From Scytalidium lignicola (Eukaryota; Ascomycota; Leotiomycetes): 64,000 nucleotides of DNA. How positions within the stretch are numbered: position 1 is the first letter of the stretch; each line of letters begins with the position of its first letter. The notes under the pieces are model-generated. The model was not told where the DNA came from. It was given only the letters and a program-made list of their open reading frames with translations, and made no database searches. Location: the NCBI GenBank assembly GCA_002812745.2, contig NCSJ02000077.1, forward strand, positions 85,783-149,782, in the 5' to 3' direction. A program made the position numbers and the translations under genes. Below are positions 36,496 through 49,347 of this stretch, piece after piece.

Positions 36496-39245
36496 TTATA
36501 CATTATCTCCTGCATTATCTCGCCATATGTGGGTGTCTCCCAAACTTATCGAACTTGTTGTACTATCAACTTGATTTGCATGTTCTGATGGAGTTTCCGA
36601 AGGTGAAGGTTCGACTTCTAACCGAACTTCCGGCCGGTCTTTAATCCATGCCTTCTCCAATCTATTCAAGTTAGACAAGCTCAACTAATCATTGGTATAA
36701 GGGAGACGTACGGTGCTGTTAAGCTCGGATTAACAAACCTCAACCCCTTTTCTCGAGACTCATCCAGCGTTAGGCTCTGCCTTCGAATGTAACCAGGCTG
36801 GCGAATAAATGCAATATCCTCATCAGAGATATTAATTGCAGCATCAGAATTACGCCTGATGCTGCGAAGAGCGATGTATTTCGTCAAGGGCTCAAATGTT
36901 CGCGCGAAATAGTAGCTGAACCAGAAGGTAAATCCTATCAATGGAACTATGAGAGCGGCAGGCGTAAAGGCCGTTTTCAACGCTATTACTCCAGCCATTG
37001 CGACTTGAAATACCCCAAGCCCAACAAGAATCCGATAGCAAATCATTGTCCATGCACGTCCCGTCGAATGCTGTGGATGTTCCATGGCGTAGAGGAGTTG
37101 GTACTTATAGGTATAGTAGCCAAAGGCGAAGTATACCAAGCCGAAGAACAGCACCATGTAGCCAGCTGGTAAGACACTATATACGATGCATAGAATGTAA
37201 ATGAGAATTGCGGTAGGAAGATAGAATCCGTATTTGAACAGCGGAGGTTGAGCAAGCTCAGCATAGTCTCTAGGCGTCTTCGAAAACATGAGAACGAATG
37301 GATAAAGGGAGACGCTGCCAAACTCTAGTAGCCTAAAGGGCATGAGACCGATCCCTTGAAGCAAGATGAAATTGGTATAAAAAACAGCGAGCGACTGGAT
37401 CGCCTGGGCCAGACGGTAAGCAATTTTGGTTGCGTCTCTCAAGGATTCCTGGAAAACAGTCCAGAATTGGCTAGCAGCACCGAAAACGGTAAAGACAAGG
37501 AATACGTTAAAGAATGTGAAGAGGAAGTTTTTCGATATAACGGACAGTTCAACATGGCCCTGCGAGATGAACCCTTGCTTGTTTGCAAGATAATCATACA
37601 GAAAAGGTACTGCAATATTAAGCAAGGATACGACAAGAGTTGGTAAACCCGTCTGTACAAGAGCTTTCACAATTTCGTGACGCTTGAGTAGGTCAGCAAG
37701 CTCAGGCCACACCTGTTGAATTGAGCAGAGATCTAGGAGACCGGCTAGCGTAGCTACTGGAATAAGCCAGATAATAGTAAGCACAAAAATGAAGATCGTG
37801 ATGGTCCATGTTCGTAGTGTCCGGCTAGAGCGTGTCATGTAAGTATTTCTCCATATAATATCTGATGGAGCGGGAGCAAGGTTCGCGACGAGTCTCATTG
37901 GGGATGGATCCAGAAGGGTCTGCACAGCCATTTGAGACGATGCGGTAGAATCCATTGTTACAAACGCGAGGGGTGTTGCTTCGTAATGTTTCCGTCTCGC
38001 TTGAACAATTTTATCGTCCAGCTTGCGTAACTGTTCGGTGTAGTAGTCGATAGCATCGACCGTCCTACTCTGGAGCTTCAAAAACCCATACCAGATTCGG
38101 GTAGTAGGCCGTGATTTTTCATAAGATGTGATATGACTCCCAAGCAGATTGGCATCTTCGGCATCTTCCTCGCGATCTTGCTCTCCAATGCTATCTTCTG
38201 CGCTTGACTGAATAGGCTCTACAATAGGTAAAGACTCGACATTTCTCCTAGGTCTCTTGTTGCCTAGATGAACAGTCCACGCTTTCTCTAATCGTCTGAG
38301 AATCGACGCTCGCTGATCCATTAAATCATCAAGGGTCTTCCAGTCGCGACAGATGGTGACATTTTCCACCTTTCCAATTTCAAGCTTTTCGATAAACTCA
38401 GCAATCTCTGCTTCTGATCTGAGATCTTCCGGGATTCCTGAGAGCTTGATTGTTCGGTCTGTGATTGTTGATTGACTGCCGAGGTAGTCCTGACGAATCT
38501 GGATTATCCTGCGTGTTTGCTGTACCATGAAATACAAGGCAAGTCCAGTAAATAGGTAGGTAAATACAAGATATGCCCACAAGTAGCTTATGCTGCCAAC
38601 CTTCAGCTTTGGTAAGCTCATCACATCGAGACTATCAGCCCAAGCAGTTTTAGCCGGTGATGCCATCGTCACGAATGGATACTCCAAAGTCTGATTGTTC
38701 GGAGGCTCTGGATCCCAAAGCCATGGCAAGTGGTCGAAGTGTTTATTGATGGGAAGGAGAATCACTACTGATAGGAGGAACATAACTGTGAAGAGCCTCA
38801 TTGACATCTTGAAGAATGACAAGAACTGTGTTTAAAGTTGTTAGCGAACCTGTGCAGCAATTTCTAGCAAGGTGGCAAGCACATACAACAAAAGCATCGA
38901 GTCCAGCCGAGGCAAGAACCTGCCCCTCTGTGACTTTGAATAGCACTGGCATCCATCCAAACATGGTGTCTGGCAGCTCCGGGAGGACAACGGCTGCATC
39001 TGACTGTTTCTTGCGAGCTGCATAGAGAGATTTCCATTTCGGCCGTAGAATCTAATTACCCTCACTTAGCATCAAACTCCCCCATACAAAAGATTTCCCC
39101 GTGGAGCACATACACAAAAGGCAAGAAAGGCCGAGATACCCAAGGCAGACGAAAGAACCAGTTGAACGTAAGTCTGAGTTTGGCCCCGGGTAGGATCCGT
39201 CGGATCGGTCTTGGAACAAGTCTCGTAGATGCTAAAGTCAGCCAT
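36496..39245 (-). CDS. CSC1-type (DUF221, OSCA/TMEM63) cation channel
   Basis: Member of the hyperosmolality- and stretch-gated cation channel family, closest in layout to yeast YLR241W/CSC1. Four exons on the minus strand: 39245-39114, 39051-38887, 38825-36712, 36661-36496, giving 858 residues. The start is MADFSIYETC, followed by a first helix (VLSSALGISAFLAFC), ILRPKWKSLYAARKK, ELPDTMFGWMPVLFKVTEGQVLASAGLDAFV and FLSFFKMSMRLFTVMFLLSVVILLPIN. The cytosolic domain begins IKLSGIPEDLRSEAEIAEFIEKL, and the core contains FVTMDSTASSQMAVQTLL, then about eight transmembrane segments including LAVFYTNFILLQGIGLMPFRLLE. The last junction (CC|A) replaces the apparent YVSLIPMIS ending with TAPLEKAWIKDRPEVRLEVEPSP. 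Identification is firm; which paralogue is less certain. Confidence 0.92.
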
Positions 39246-39689
39246 TATTGGTCGGCTGGCGGATCGCAACAACAAGAGCAACAACGATAAGAAGGACACA
39301 AGTTGTGCGCGAGGCACGGAATCTGGGTGGCCGTGGTTTGGTCCAGTTCAGCACCCAGCACTGACGTGGTTGTTGTTTGACGAAACCTCCAAAACAGCGA
39401 CTTTTTTAAGAGCAAGTTAAGCTATGCCGACGATGACGAAAGCAGCGAAGCCCCGTGCACCGCCTAAACCCACCCTACAAGGCGGTCAACCTTATCCACT
39501 TCTTCTCCCTTTCCCTTTCCCATCACCTAGAAAAGCCTCGGGTCAGGGTTCTCCCGCCACGGCCGCTCTCTCCCCTGGAATATTACTGTACGGTTCCACT
39601 CGTTACGCTACGACAAATGCGCATGCAAAGAAAGTCCTAATGAAGTACAGGATCACAAGCTGATCTTCCCAGAACAGTGCATAAAGAAA

Positions 39690-39782
39690 CCTCTCTCCAC
39701 CTCACCTCACCTCACCTCACCTTTCTTTTCCTTCCTTCCTTCCTTCCTTCTCCCTCCTTTCTCCTTCTTTCTTGCTCTCTTC
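39690..39782 (+). repeat. Pyrimidine tract with CTCAC and TTCC repeats
   Basis: Nearly pure C/T on the plus strand, including four CTCAC units and five TTCC units, ending just before the start of the FAR-17a gene. CT-rich tracts near fungal transcription starts are common, so this may be its core promoter or leader. Confidence 0.75.
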
Positions 39783-39795
39783 ATCTCTCATTCAA

Positions 39796-40608
39796 ATGGC
39801 ACGCCATCCCCTCCAAAGACTCCACTCCCCCTCCAGGGACCTCTCCGCTCTCCTCCACATCGCCGGCATCATCTCCTACAGCCTCTCCTACAAATACCTA
39901 ATCGACTACCCCAACTACGTTAGCGAATCCTATGGCTGGCACTGGCAATTCCTCACAATCCTGGGCCTCACGGTCGCCATGATGACCTTCATCAGCGGCC
40001 TCCTCGCCGACCTGACCCTCTCGCCGACCTTGTTCGCGCTCAAGAATACCTTATCGTTGTGCAGTGCACCGCTCGAGGTCCTGATTAGCATCCTCTACTG
40101 GGGCATCTCCGCCATCGACCGGTCTCTAGTAGTCCCGCCGGATCTCGAGCCCTCGACCTGGGCGGATATCGGGTTCCATGCCAATCCGGCCATCTTTTTG
40201 ACCCTAGATCTGCTGCTGTTTAGTCCACCGTGGACCATCAACGCACTTCCAGCCATGGGATTGAGCTCGTCGATTGCGGTCGCATATTGGTTTTGGGTGG
40301 AGCATTGCTATAGCTATAACGGATGGTGAGTTGAAGTTCCTGTTACCTTGCCTGTCCCTGTCCCTGTCTCCCGTGGAACATTTCCTTAAAGAGAGAGAGA
40401 GAGATAGCTATATTAACAAAATCTCTAATTTAGGTACCCGTATCCTCTTTTCGCCCAGCTAGACACTCCACAGCGGATAATATTATTTGGCATTGCTGCT
40501 GTGACAATGACGGCTAGCACCGTCATGCTCCAGTGGTTGTATGGAATGGTGAATGGATGGCACCACGAGCTCGGGAAAACTGGACTGAAGAACAAAAAGA
40601 AAGCGTGA
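39796..40608 (+). CDS. FAR-17a/AIG1-like integral membrane protein
   Basis: Two exons: 39796-40325 and 40434-40608, 234 residues. The layout is that of the FAR-17a/AIG1 family, whose animal members hydrolyse fatty-acid esters of hydroxy fatty acids. About six hydrophobic segments occur: LLHIAGIISYSLSYKYLID, FLTILGLTVAMMTFISGLLADL, LEVLISILYWGISAID, ANPAIFLTLDLLLFSPPW, SSIAVAYWFWVEHCYSYNGW, and RIILFGIAAVTMTASTVMLQWLYG. The conserved His and Thr positions of the family (GFHANPAIFLTLDLL) are visible. The junction TG|G rebuilds Trp and continues YPYPLFAQLD. The C-terminus is Lys-rich (LKNKKKA), consistent with an ER retrieval signal; that is inference. Confidence 0.85.
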
Positions 40609-40921
40609 AAATCTCCCAATTTATAACGAAATTATTGGCACGGCGGGGCATAGCAATCTAGCGGTAATGAATGGGAACTTTAGAAGCAAGTATATCCTAG
40701 ATCGGAGTTTAGAGAAAGTTTTTTAATAAACAGTGTTCTTTTTTTTTTCCCTCATCACTTTTTTAAGTGCTGACATGGAAGTAGCGTCATGATATCATAA
40801 ATTCGTTGGATCTGTTTTTAATACATTGCCGGGGGATATATCCATCCCACCCTCAAAAAGAAGTCGTCCAGGTATATAGCTGTAACCAAAAAGCCAGAGA
40901 ATATCATCGTCGGATGTCAAG

Positions 40922-41343
40922 TCACCAAACAATTGCCCACCCTACCAAAATAGCTCCTCCAAGCACAATAGCCGCCCACCGCACCTCTCTCCATCCCTGA
41001 GCCAAACTAGTAATACCACTCTCAACAGTATCCGTATCCTTCCCCACCGACTGCTTCTTCACATTATCCTTGAAGAACTGGTTTTTATCCCCTACGACGT
41101 TCCCGCGAGGATAGTACTCGCAAACCACATACCACCCCGGTGTGCCGTTCTTTCCAGAGCAGTTGACTCGGCCGCAGCCGACGGACGTTGTGTTGGACCA
41201 GACTAGCTGCGTGAAGTGACCAGTGGCTTCGCTGAAGCCGGGTTTATTGAAGTTATACTTCTCACGCTCGAGGCCCCAAGCGTCAATGCTGGCCGAGGCA
41301 TTGGGGTAACCGGCTGCGAGGTTCTCTCCAGTTGGGCCGCCCT
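40922..41343 (-). CDS. CAP/PR-1-like secreted protein, 3' exon only (gene broken)
   Basis: The minus-strand frame begins at a CAG acceptor (41344) and reads GGPTGENLAAGYPNAS, the CAP signature GHFTQLVWSNTTSVGCG, NCSGKNGTPGWYVVCEYYPRGNVVG, then a C-terminal hydrophobic segment (WAAIVLGGAILVGWAIVW), typical of a GPI or membrane anchor. This is the last third of a CAP-superfamily protein. The upstream exons expected to encode the signal peptide and N-terminal helices are absent; immediately upstream the sequence becomes an A-rich microsatellite and then RIPed repeat. Either the 5' part was replaced by the insertion or it lies across an assembly junction. No start codon is available in this window. 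Confidence 0.8.
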
Positions 41344-41420
41344 GGAAAATATATTGTATGAGTAACCATTACGAAGAGATTATTGCAAGATAATCAATTA
41401 AAGATATATTAAAAGAGAGA

Positions 41421-41459
41421 AAAAAGAAAAGAAAAGAAAAGAAAAGAAAAGAAAAGAAA
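41421..41459. repeat. (AAAAG)n microsatellite at the compositional boundary
   Basis: About eight near-perfect five-base units directly between the broken CAP gene and the AT-rich compartment. Ambiguous bases at 41473 and 41534 follow it. It may mark the true junction or a spot where the assembly was bridged. Confidence 0.85.
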
Positions 41460-41499
41460 GACCTTTAAAAGGNAAAAGAAAGAAGTACTTTAAAAGAAG

Positions 41500-44400
41500 A
41501 AGTAAGAAAAGGAATTCCTTTAGAATTTCCCTTNAAAAAACTTAACAAGAGAAGAAAAAACAAGTTATACTTTAAGTATAAACTTCTTAAACATATAATA
41601 AATACTTATAAGAAGAACAACAAGTTAAGTATAATAATTAAAGTTAAATCTATGAGAATTCAAAGACTTAAGGAGATCTTATTAAAATCATCTAAAGAAG
41701 AAAGTATAAACTTAGAAAAAAACATTTAATAAGGAAGTCAATAAGGCAATATTTATAATAATAAGAAGGACTTAGCATATAAGACACCTTTAAGATAAAG
41801 NAAAAAGTTAAGAATTAAAATAAATGAAAATCAATTCTAAGAGTTAATAAAATTAAGATGATTATACTAGCAAACTTCAAAGTTATACTAATAGAATAAT
41901 ATCTTGTTTTTAAAGAAGTATTAATCTTAAGATACTACTTAACAATCAATATAAGAAGACTAAGAGGATAAGAAATCTTAAATNAAAAGCCAACTTTATA
42001 AAATTATATAATAAGAGGAAATGATTATTAAAGAACAAGAACTTAACCTTAAAGATCTTATTCTAGTTTATAAGACTAACCTTTAAAGTATTATTATAAA
42101 GAGAAGAATACATAAGTTTTTCTTGTTAGTAAAAAGAACTCAGATTTAGAATAATTTTAACTAAATATTTAAAGATGCTTAGATAATAGTAAAAGAAAGA
42201 TTAAGCTATGTCTTATAAGGATAATACAACTTATAATAAGAAAGACTTTTAATAATAACCTTTTAACAAGACTAAACAAAAGTAAAAACATAATATAAAG
42301 AAATTTAAAGTCTAGGAAAATCAATAAAACAACTACTTAAAGTTAAGTTATACTATACTTAACAAGAATAAAAGAAGCTTGTTAAGATTATTGTTGAACA
42401 AGTTAACTAGGATATAAAATCATTACTTATGATTAATAAACTAAAAGAAGATTTATTATCTTTAAAGTTACTTATTATGTTATTAAGAGAAGACAAGTTA
42501 ATATAAAGGATTAATTAACAATTTAACCAAGAAATAACAGTATACCCTTTGAATTCTGTAAAAAGAACTTTTAAAGAAAGTAATATCTTTATTACTGANA
42601 TAAAAGAACACCTTAAAAATGAAATAACTGAATAAGTATAAAATACACAAGTATTTATGAATGATAGAAACTTAAATAGACTTAAACTAAGAAATCTTAT
42701 TAGAAGAAGAACAATACTCTTTGAAGAATTAAAAGAAAACGTTGAAGATTTAGAGATTAACAATGATATATTAGTTGATAATGCTAGAAATGTTAATCTT
42801 TATTTTATGAACAATGAAAGTTCATTATATATTAACATAACATTATATGGAAAGCCAATGAGAACCTTGATTAATTCAAAAGTTNAAAAAGAACTTTATC
42901 AGTAAACAAGTTATAAAACAATTTGGACTTAGTATAAGAGTTAAGGATAACAACTATTTAATATTGTTAGTAAATAATACTAAAATTCAAAAGCATATTA
43001 ATATTCAAACTCAAGACTTAAATATAAGATATAACAAGAACTATTAAGAGAAAATATCTTTTGATATTACAAGGTTAAGAACATATCAGGTTATATTAAG
43101 AATCAAATAGATAAGAAAACATAATCTAATAATCAATTGAAGAACAAGTACAATTACCTTCTTAAAAGAAATTATATCTTTAGGAGTTGTCTATGTTGAT
43201 GAAACTATAAAATATATCCTTGAAGAATATTATGAATAGCTAAAGCTATTCACAGAAAAACCTAATGATTTAGCCTTATCTGAGCATAAACTATAAGATC
43301 ATAAAATAAAGCTCAAAGAGGAATTCAGACTAACTTATAGATTGATTTATTGAACAACTCTTGTTAAGAATAAAGTAATAAAGAAATGATTACTCAAGAA
43401 AATAATATTTAAAGGTTTGTACAAAGAAAGTTATAGTGAAGCTAGAGTACTACTACATTATATAAAGAAAGAAAACAATCTATTAGGATATTCTTGTAAT
43501 AATTACAAATACTTGAATAGTAAAACTAAGAAAGACTAATACCCCTTACCATTAATAGATTTAATAATGGACAAGTTAAAAGGAGTTGTTATATTCACTA
43601 AGCTAAACTTATAGTCAGCATTTAATCTGGTTAAGATTAAAAGAGATAATGAATGGAAAGCTGTTATTTAAATGAAATATAAATTATTTAAGCCATTGGT
43701 TATAATGTTTAGAATGACCAATACTTCAACAACACAATAAAGGATAATAAACTGGATATTAGAAAAATATTTGAAGAAATTCATAATAGTATATCTTGAT
43801 AATATAATCATTTACTCAAACAGCATTAAAGAATATAAAGAGTATATTAGGCTTATTCTATAAGTATTGTAAAAAGTAAGACTATACTGCAAACTAGTAA
43901 AATGTAAATTCTATAAAGAACAAGTTTAGTTCTTAGGACATTACATTTTTAAAGAAAGAATAAAAACTCTTGATAATAAAATCTAGTCAATCAAAGAATA
44001 AGAATCACCTAAGATTATTAAGCAATTATAAAGCTTCTTAAGGTTAACCAACTATTATCAAAGATTTGTAAAGGACTATTCTAAAATCTCTACATTATTA
44101 ACTAAACTCACAAAGAAGGATTAAGCTTATGAATAGAATAACATTACAAGGAAAATATTCTAAAACATAAAAGATACCTTTATAAAAGGAGATTTCTTAA
44201 GAATCTTTGATTTNAAAAAAAGAAATAAAAATTAAAACCAATACCTCTGATATAATATTAAAAGCTATACTATTACAATCACAATAGATCAATAAATGAC
44301 ATTACTAAGTACTATTAGCATTTTGGTCAAGAAAGCTGAATGTTATAAAAAGGAATTATCAAACGTCAGATAAAGAAATATTAACTATCATAAAAGCTTT

Positions 44401-45200
44401 GAAGCATTAGAAAGTATATACTGTTAAATCCAGTAAAACGGTTAATATACATTTAGATTACTTTAACCTTTAATACTTTATAACAACTAAGTAGTTAAAT
44501 ATAAAATAAGTATAATAAGCAGAAAAGTTATCTAAGTATAACTTTAAGATTACTTATGTTAAAAGTGAAAATAATAAAAGAGTAAACACTTTAAGTTGAA
44601 AACTTAAGTACTTTACTAAAGAAAAAAGAAGAAAGTAACTTAATATTAAAANGAAAATGAAAACAGACTCTTAATATATAATAAAGGACAACTTATAGTT
44701 ATTATAATAATAATAGACAAGTACTAAGCTAATCAAATCAAAGAAGTAACTNAAAAAAGAAAAGAAAGGAAATACTTTACTAAATATAACTAAAGGCAAG
44801 TAAGAGAAAATCAAAAACATCTAGTATAAGAACAAAAGGTTATATATATTAACAAAACTAACAAAAGAATTTGTTAAGGAATAATACAATTTGCTATATA
44901 ATGGACATATGAGAGTAGCTTAATATTATTACTAAATCAATAAAGATTACTTTATTATAAAGCTACAGTTAATAGTTAAGAAAGTAATTGTAGAATATGA
45001 AATCTGTGAGAAGGCTAAGAATCCTAAAAGGAAGCCTTGAGGGCAATTATACCTTATACAAATACTTAACAATCTATAAGAATTGATTAAATAAGATTTT
45101 ATCATGAAATTACTAGTTTTTACAGATTGTATAATAAAGGTTAAGTATAACTCCATCTTTATAATAACTGAACATCATACTAATTTTATAATATTTAAAC
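41500..45200 (+). mobile_element. Ty3/Gypsy retrotransposon, RIP-degraded
   Basis: Plus-strand pol remnants occur in Gypsy order. Near 42,657-42,905 is a retropepsin-like stretch (INITLYGKPMRTLINSKV, with Asn for the catalytic Asp). The reverse transcriptase spans about 43,500-44,150 (YPLPLIDLIMDKL, IFTKLNL, FIIVYLDNIIIYS, with the active-site YLDD changed to YLDN). RNase H follows near 44,300-44,600 (WSRKLNV...NYQTSDKEILTI). An integrase zinc finger lies near 44,890-45,030 (HMRVA, CEKAKNPKRKP). Most in-frame stops are TAA where Gln (CAA) is expected, the CpA-to-TpA signature of RIP. LTRs were not found; the ends are approximate. Confidence 0.8.
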
Positions 45201-45719
45201 TGTTTAAAGAGACTTAGAGAGTAAAAAAAGGTAGTTGATATATTCTTATAAAGAATAATATAATATTATTAGTTAATTATTAATATTTACAAAATCAATT
45301 GAAATTTCTTGTTTATATGCTTTTTTCCATCTTGAAATATATAGTTTTATATTTATAACCTTCTCTTATAATAGTAAAAACAACTTGATTTTATTATCTT
45401 CTAACTTATTCAACTACATAAGAGAAATATCTTAAGTTAATAAGATCTTAAACACTTTCTTAAGCTTTGTATCTTGTATATATTATAGCATTTCAGCATA
45501 TATGTATATTTAGAAAGATAAGATTAATTTTTCGTTATTGACAATTAGTTGAAGTGAACTTGATAAGCAAGCAGATTCCTTGTTAAATAGTTTATTTTGA
45601 TTTTAGACTATTGATTAATTCAAGAATGTAAGTATTATATATTATGATTTTATTACTAGAATGTTGTAAGGTATACTATTATTATTGAAATTGTATATAA
45701 TGTAATTACTTAGAGTTAT

Positions 45720-46820
45720 TATTATAATTGACAAAACCTCTGAATTCAACTCCTTTTTGACATTCTTCCTTTGCTTATATTGCTTGTTATAAGTTATTAT
45801 CATAGCAATTACCTTCACAGAAGGTCTTTCAAGAGTTACTTTGCCTTTGTGGATTTTAGTTGCTTATTCTTTAGTTATTTTGTTGTTGATAACAAGATGA
45901 AGAGTATTATAATCTTTATTAATCATGTTATAGTATAGTTTTTTGAAATTATAACAAGAAAAATCATCATATCGATGAAAATCAAATAAAGTAAGCCTTG
46001 TACCATATTCTGAGTTCTTCTGTATCTTTTGTTGTAATTCATCAAGTTGAATATTTGTTACTGACTATTGTTTTTTAAGTATTGGTTCTTATTTGATATT
46101 TTCTTGTTCAAGTGCATTTTCGTCTATTAAAGCTGAAAATACATGTTTCAGAGTAGGCTTGTATGTTATTTCAAGAGGTAATTCGTTATATAAGTCGAAA
46201 TTGATGGTATATTTGATGTTAATTTGAAGAATCTCCCCCTTTTTGACAGCTTTGTTCTTGAATATCTTTTCAAGATGTTGCCATCGATCATTATAATGTA
46301 TTTCAGATATGATAGGTTTTCTCTTAGTACCATAACTGCATACTAACGTATCTCCACCTCTTAGAACCTTTTGTATATGTTTACATATTGTATAATCAAC
46401 TACAAACTCCCTTCCTTCTACAACAATCAATTCATATTAAAGACGGTGAGAGTCGTTTAGATTGATTATATATGTGTAAGATGTGGTGATCTTTCCTTCA
46501 AAATATACCTTTATTTGGAACTCTATATTGCGTTCAAGTAAAGGTACTGAAGGTAAAGATGTTCTAGCTGGTTGTTGTGTATTAGTCAAATCAGAGGGTG
46601 AATTAGGGTGTGAAAAGAACAGCAAAACACTTGATGAACGTTCAGCTAGAGCCTCTGGAGATGTAACAACTACAGAAGATGGTAATTGTTCTGTTAAAGC
46701 AGGAGTTCAAAATATAAGTCGAATTCTAGGTCGTTGAATAGGGGTTGAGGGGTTTGGGAGCTGTTTCGACTTCTTGGAAGGCGCTTTTTTGGTTGTTTTT
46801 TTTGGATTTTGGACGTGGCA
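45720..46820 (-). pseudogene. Unidentified RIP-hit reading frame, about 360 codons
   Basis: I do not recognise this protein. Read on the minus strand, one phase continues for about 360 codons and is broken only by TGA where CGA is expected, TAA/TAG where Gln is expected, and one extra A in an eight-A run at 46799-46806. It starts with a Lys-rich end (MPRPKSKK, then KKAPSKKSKQ) and contains PSDLTNTQQPARTSLPSVPL, NIEFQIKVYFEGKITTSYTY, VEGREFVVDYTICKHIQKVL, GGDTLVCSYGTKRKPIISE, YNDRWQHLEKIF and RLTLFDFHRYDDFSCYNF. The stop pattern and AT-rich setting imply a repeated gene mutated by RIP, perhaps an accessory transposon gene. Its extent downstream of 45,720 is uncertain. Confidence 0.55.
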
Positions 46821-48149
46821 TATTGCATTCGATATCTAACGGTAAAATGGCATGAAAAACAAGTGTAGAAACGCGTTGTATGGTAAGCAATTGATTGATT
46901 CTATCCTACGCATTACTTTTCTATGGTACGCACACCNAAAAAGTGGTGCACGAGGCTCTNTTTCGCGAAAAAACAGGCTGAATTGGAATATGACAGTAAT
47001 GAACTTCATCTCATTAACGTAATCAGAAAATCGAATGTTACATTTTTATTGTGCTGATCGATTTGAATTAACTAATTCCAAATATCATAATCAGGAATAA
47101 CTTCTTTAAAATAAACTTCATTAGCTTCTTTGAATTTAACTTTTAAAGTATTGTTAAGCTACGGATTCTCATTTCCGCTTGTAAATAACGCAAAGCTCGT
47201 ACCCTCAAAGACAAAATAGTTGGACAATACAAATGCTAGCTATGAGGACTCTATTTCAGCCATCCACACTGCTAGCTTTTTCACCAATCTTAAACTCTAA
47301 TGAGTACTTCAATAGTGTAGCCCTGATAATAAGACTGTCATTATCAGGTATTGTTGTTCTGTTAGGGGAAATCTGGCTCGTCTATATTGAAATTTAGACT
47401 TATTTAACTAGAACTAAAGGAAACCACTTATCTCTAGAAATAAGAATTCCTTATTATAATAAGTTATTTAAATCTTAATATGTATAATATTAATAGTTTT
47501 AAGTAACTCTCGTTATTATTACAATATTAACCTACGAAGATTTGGTCCTTTAAGATCAATAGTTAAGAGCAATAAAGTAATAAAGTTAAGCCTTAAAGCA
47601 TAAACTGTTTAAGACTAAGCTCTAACGGCTAAACTGTTAAGTTATACTTAGTACTTTATAGTTATACGGTTCGATTATCACTTATATCGTTACCGTATAT
47701 AATCAGCTATACAACCCGATAGTTCTCTTATAATAAGAGCTGTTTAACGAAAAGAGACTAGTATTAGAGATTTTTGTGTATTTAAGTAAATTGTTAGTAT
47801 ATTTAAGTATTTTCTATTTTAAACACAAGCGTTATACTTATAAAATACATACGAATATGTGAATTGATTATAAAGCTGCAAGGCTGTACGATTTGTATGA
47901 TTTAAAGTTAACTAATGTTATTCGGCGACATGAAGTTATATGCTGTTACATTTGTAAAAGGATGTAAACGTAAAAGGTCGTCTATTATCTTTAGCTTCAC
48001 AGAGACTTTCGATCACTATTATATTTCTGTACAGAAACAGGATTGTAGTTTGTCAGGCATCTCTAGCGATTAGTGGCGCTTAGCGTAGCTGTTGAGATTT
48101 TAGAACTTACACTCCAAACTCTTCCACCACTCTAACTCTGGAATTTGCG
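46821..48149. other. AT-rich spacer
   Basis: No open frame of note. A less AT-rich patch with two ambiguous bases (46,937 and 46,960) lies just upstream of the unidentified minus-strand frame and may be its promoter or an element end. The rest looks like heavily mutated repeat, and I cannot assign a family. Confidence 0.4.
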
Positions 48150-48725
48150 ATGCTTAATTATCTGGATCACATAAGAAAGTCTTCATTAACGAAAACTTCC
48201 CCAACTGAAGATCCTGAGCTGACTTCTGGCAAGATGAATGCGTGCCTGGAATGTCGCAGAGTGAAGATGAGATGTCGACTCAGTAAGGATGATGCAATCT
48301 GCGAACGCTGCGCCTGGAAGTCAAGCATCGACGCGGCAGGAAGCCAAGAACAAGGAAAGTCAGATTCGTCAAACTGTCCTAAGGTGACTACTTACTAGCT
48401 TCATAGGGTGGCCAAGAAGACTGGAATATCTAGCTGTTGTAATCAGGATGTTCTTCCTGCGATTAGCTACGATTATATGACAAATAATGGGGTACCACCG
48501 GTCGATAGTGAGGCAGAATGCCCTGCAGGATCTTCAAGTTTACAGCCAGCAGTACTGCTAAACCGTGAAGCAATGAGAGGGAAATTCTCGCTTCAAAGTA
48601 TTCTTAGTACTGACCATATTTATCCTAGTCATGTGTCTGAGGAATCTTTGTCGATCCAAACACAGGATGTAATCACTCTTGGCTTCGTGAATTTATTACT
48701 GGCTGAATATTTATTTCAGAGGTAA
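48150..48725 (+). pseudogene. Zn2Cys6 transcription factor fragment
   Basis: One phase runs from ATG 48150 to 48725 with a single internal TAG (48396-48398). The N-terminal part has a fungal binuclear zinc-cluster start, CLECRRVKMRC followed by CERC, but no suitably spaced sixth Cys, so the cluster is probably not functional. After the stop the same frame continues with RGKFSLQSILSTDH and DVITLGFVNLLLAEYLFQ, matching the region that follows the cluster in these factors. The frame ends at a GTAAAA donor-like site, beyond which the sequence becomes permease. So this is the 5' end of a regulator gene joined to an unrelated gene. Confidence 0.7.
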
Positions 48726-49347
48726 AACGATACACAGAGCTCCCGTTTTCGGTGCAGCTAATACAGGATATGTAGTTTTATGAACTTCTGGAAAGTCCTT
48801 CTGGCGTCCGCGTTTGGCTATGGAAATATCCAAGCTGTTGCTATTTCAGGATCAGAGACGCGAAATCCGAGGAAGATCATTCCTGCTGCAACGCGGAAAA
48901 CTTTTTATCGAGTCATTTTCTTTTACATATTGAGTATCTTCGTTGTTGGATTGATTGTGTGAGTTAATCAACAATTGTCGCTTCATACAAAAGCATTTCT
49001 GACACCTCTTATTACAGACCTTTTGATGATCCAGCACTTAATATCTCAACAGGCACAGCACAGTAGTCACCATTTGTTATCGCCTTCTATCGTTCACATA
49101 TTTCTGTTGTCCCTTCAATCATCAATGCTGTGGTATGCATCTCTGCCATCAGCAGCGGATCGGCTTGCATTTTCATTGCTTCTCGTACACTCTACAGACT
49201 AAGTAAAGATGGATTTGCTCCGAAAACNTTTTTAAAGGTGCAATCGTATTGGTGTACCTTACTACGCTGTTAGTTTTACCTGCATTCTGCTGTATCTTGT
49301 CTGTCTAAATGCGGGGCAAAACACCTCCGTCGTCTTTATGTGGTTCG

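Noticed and set aside
41421..41459. CRISPR-like repeat
   Set aside because: A simple five-base microsatellite without spacers.
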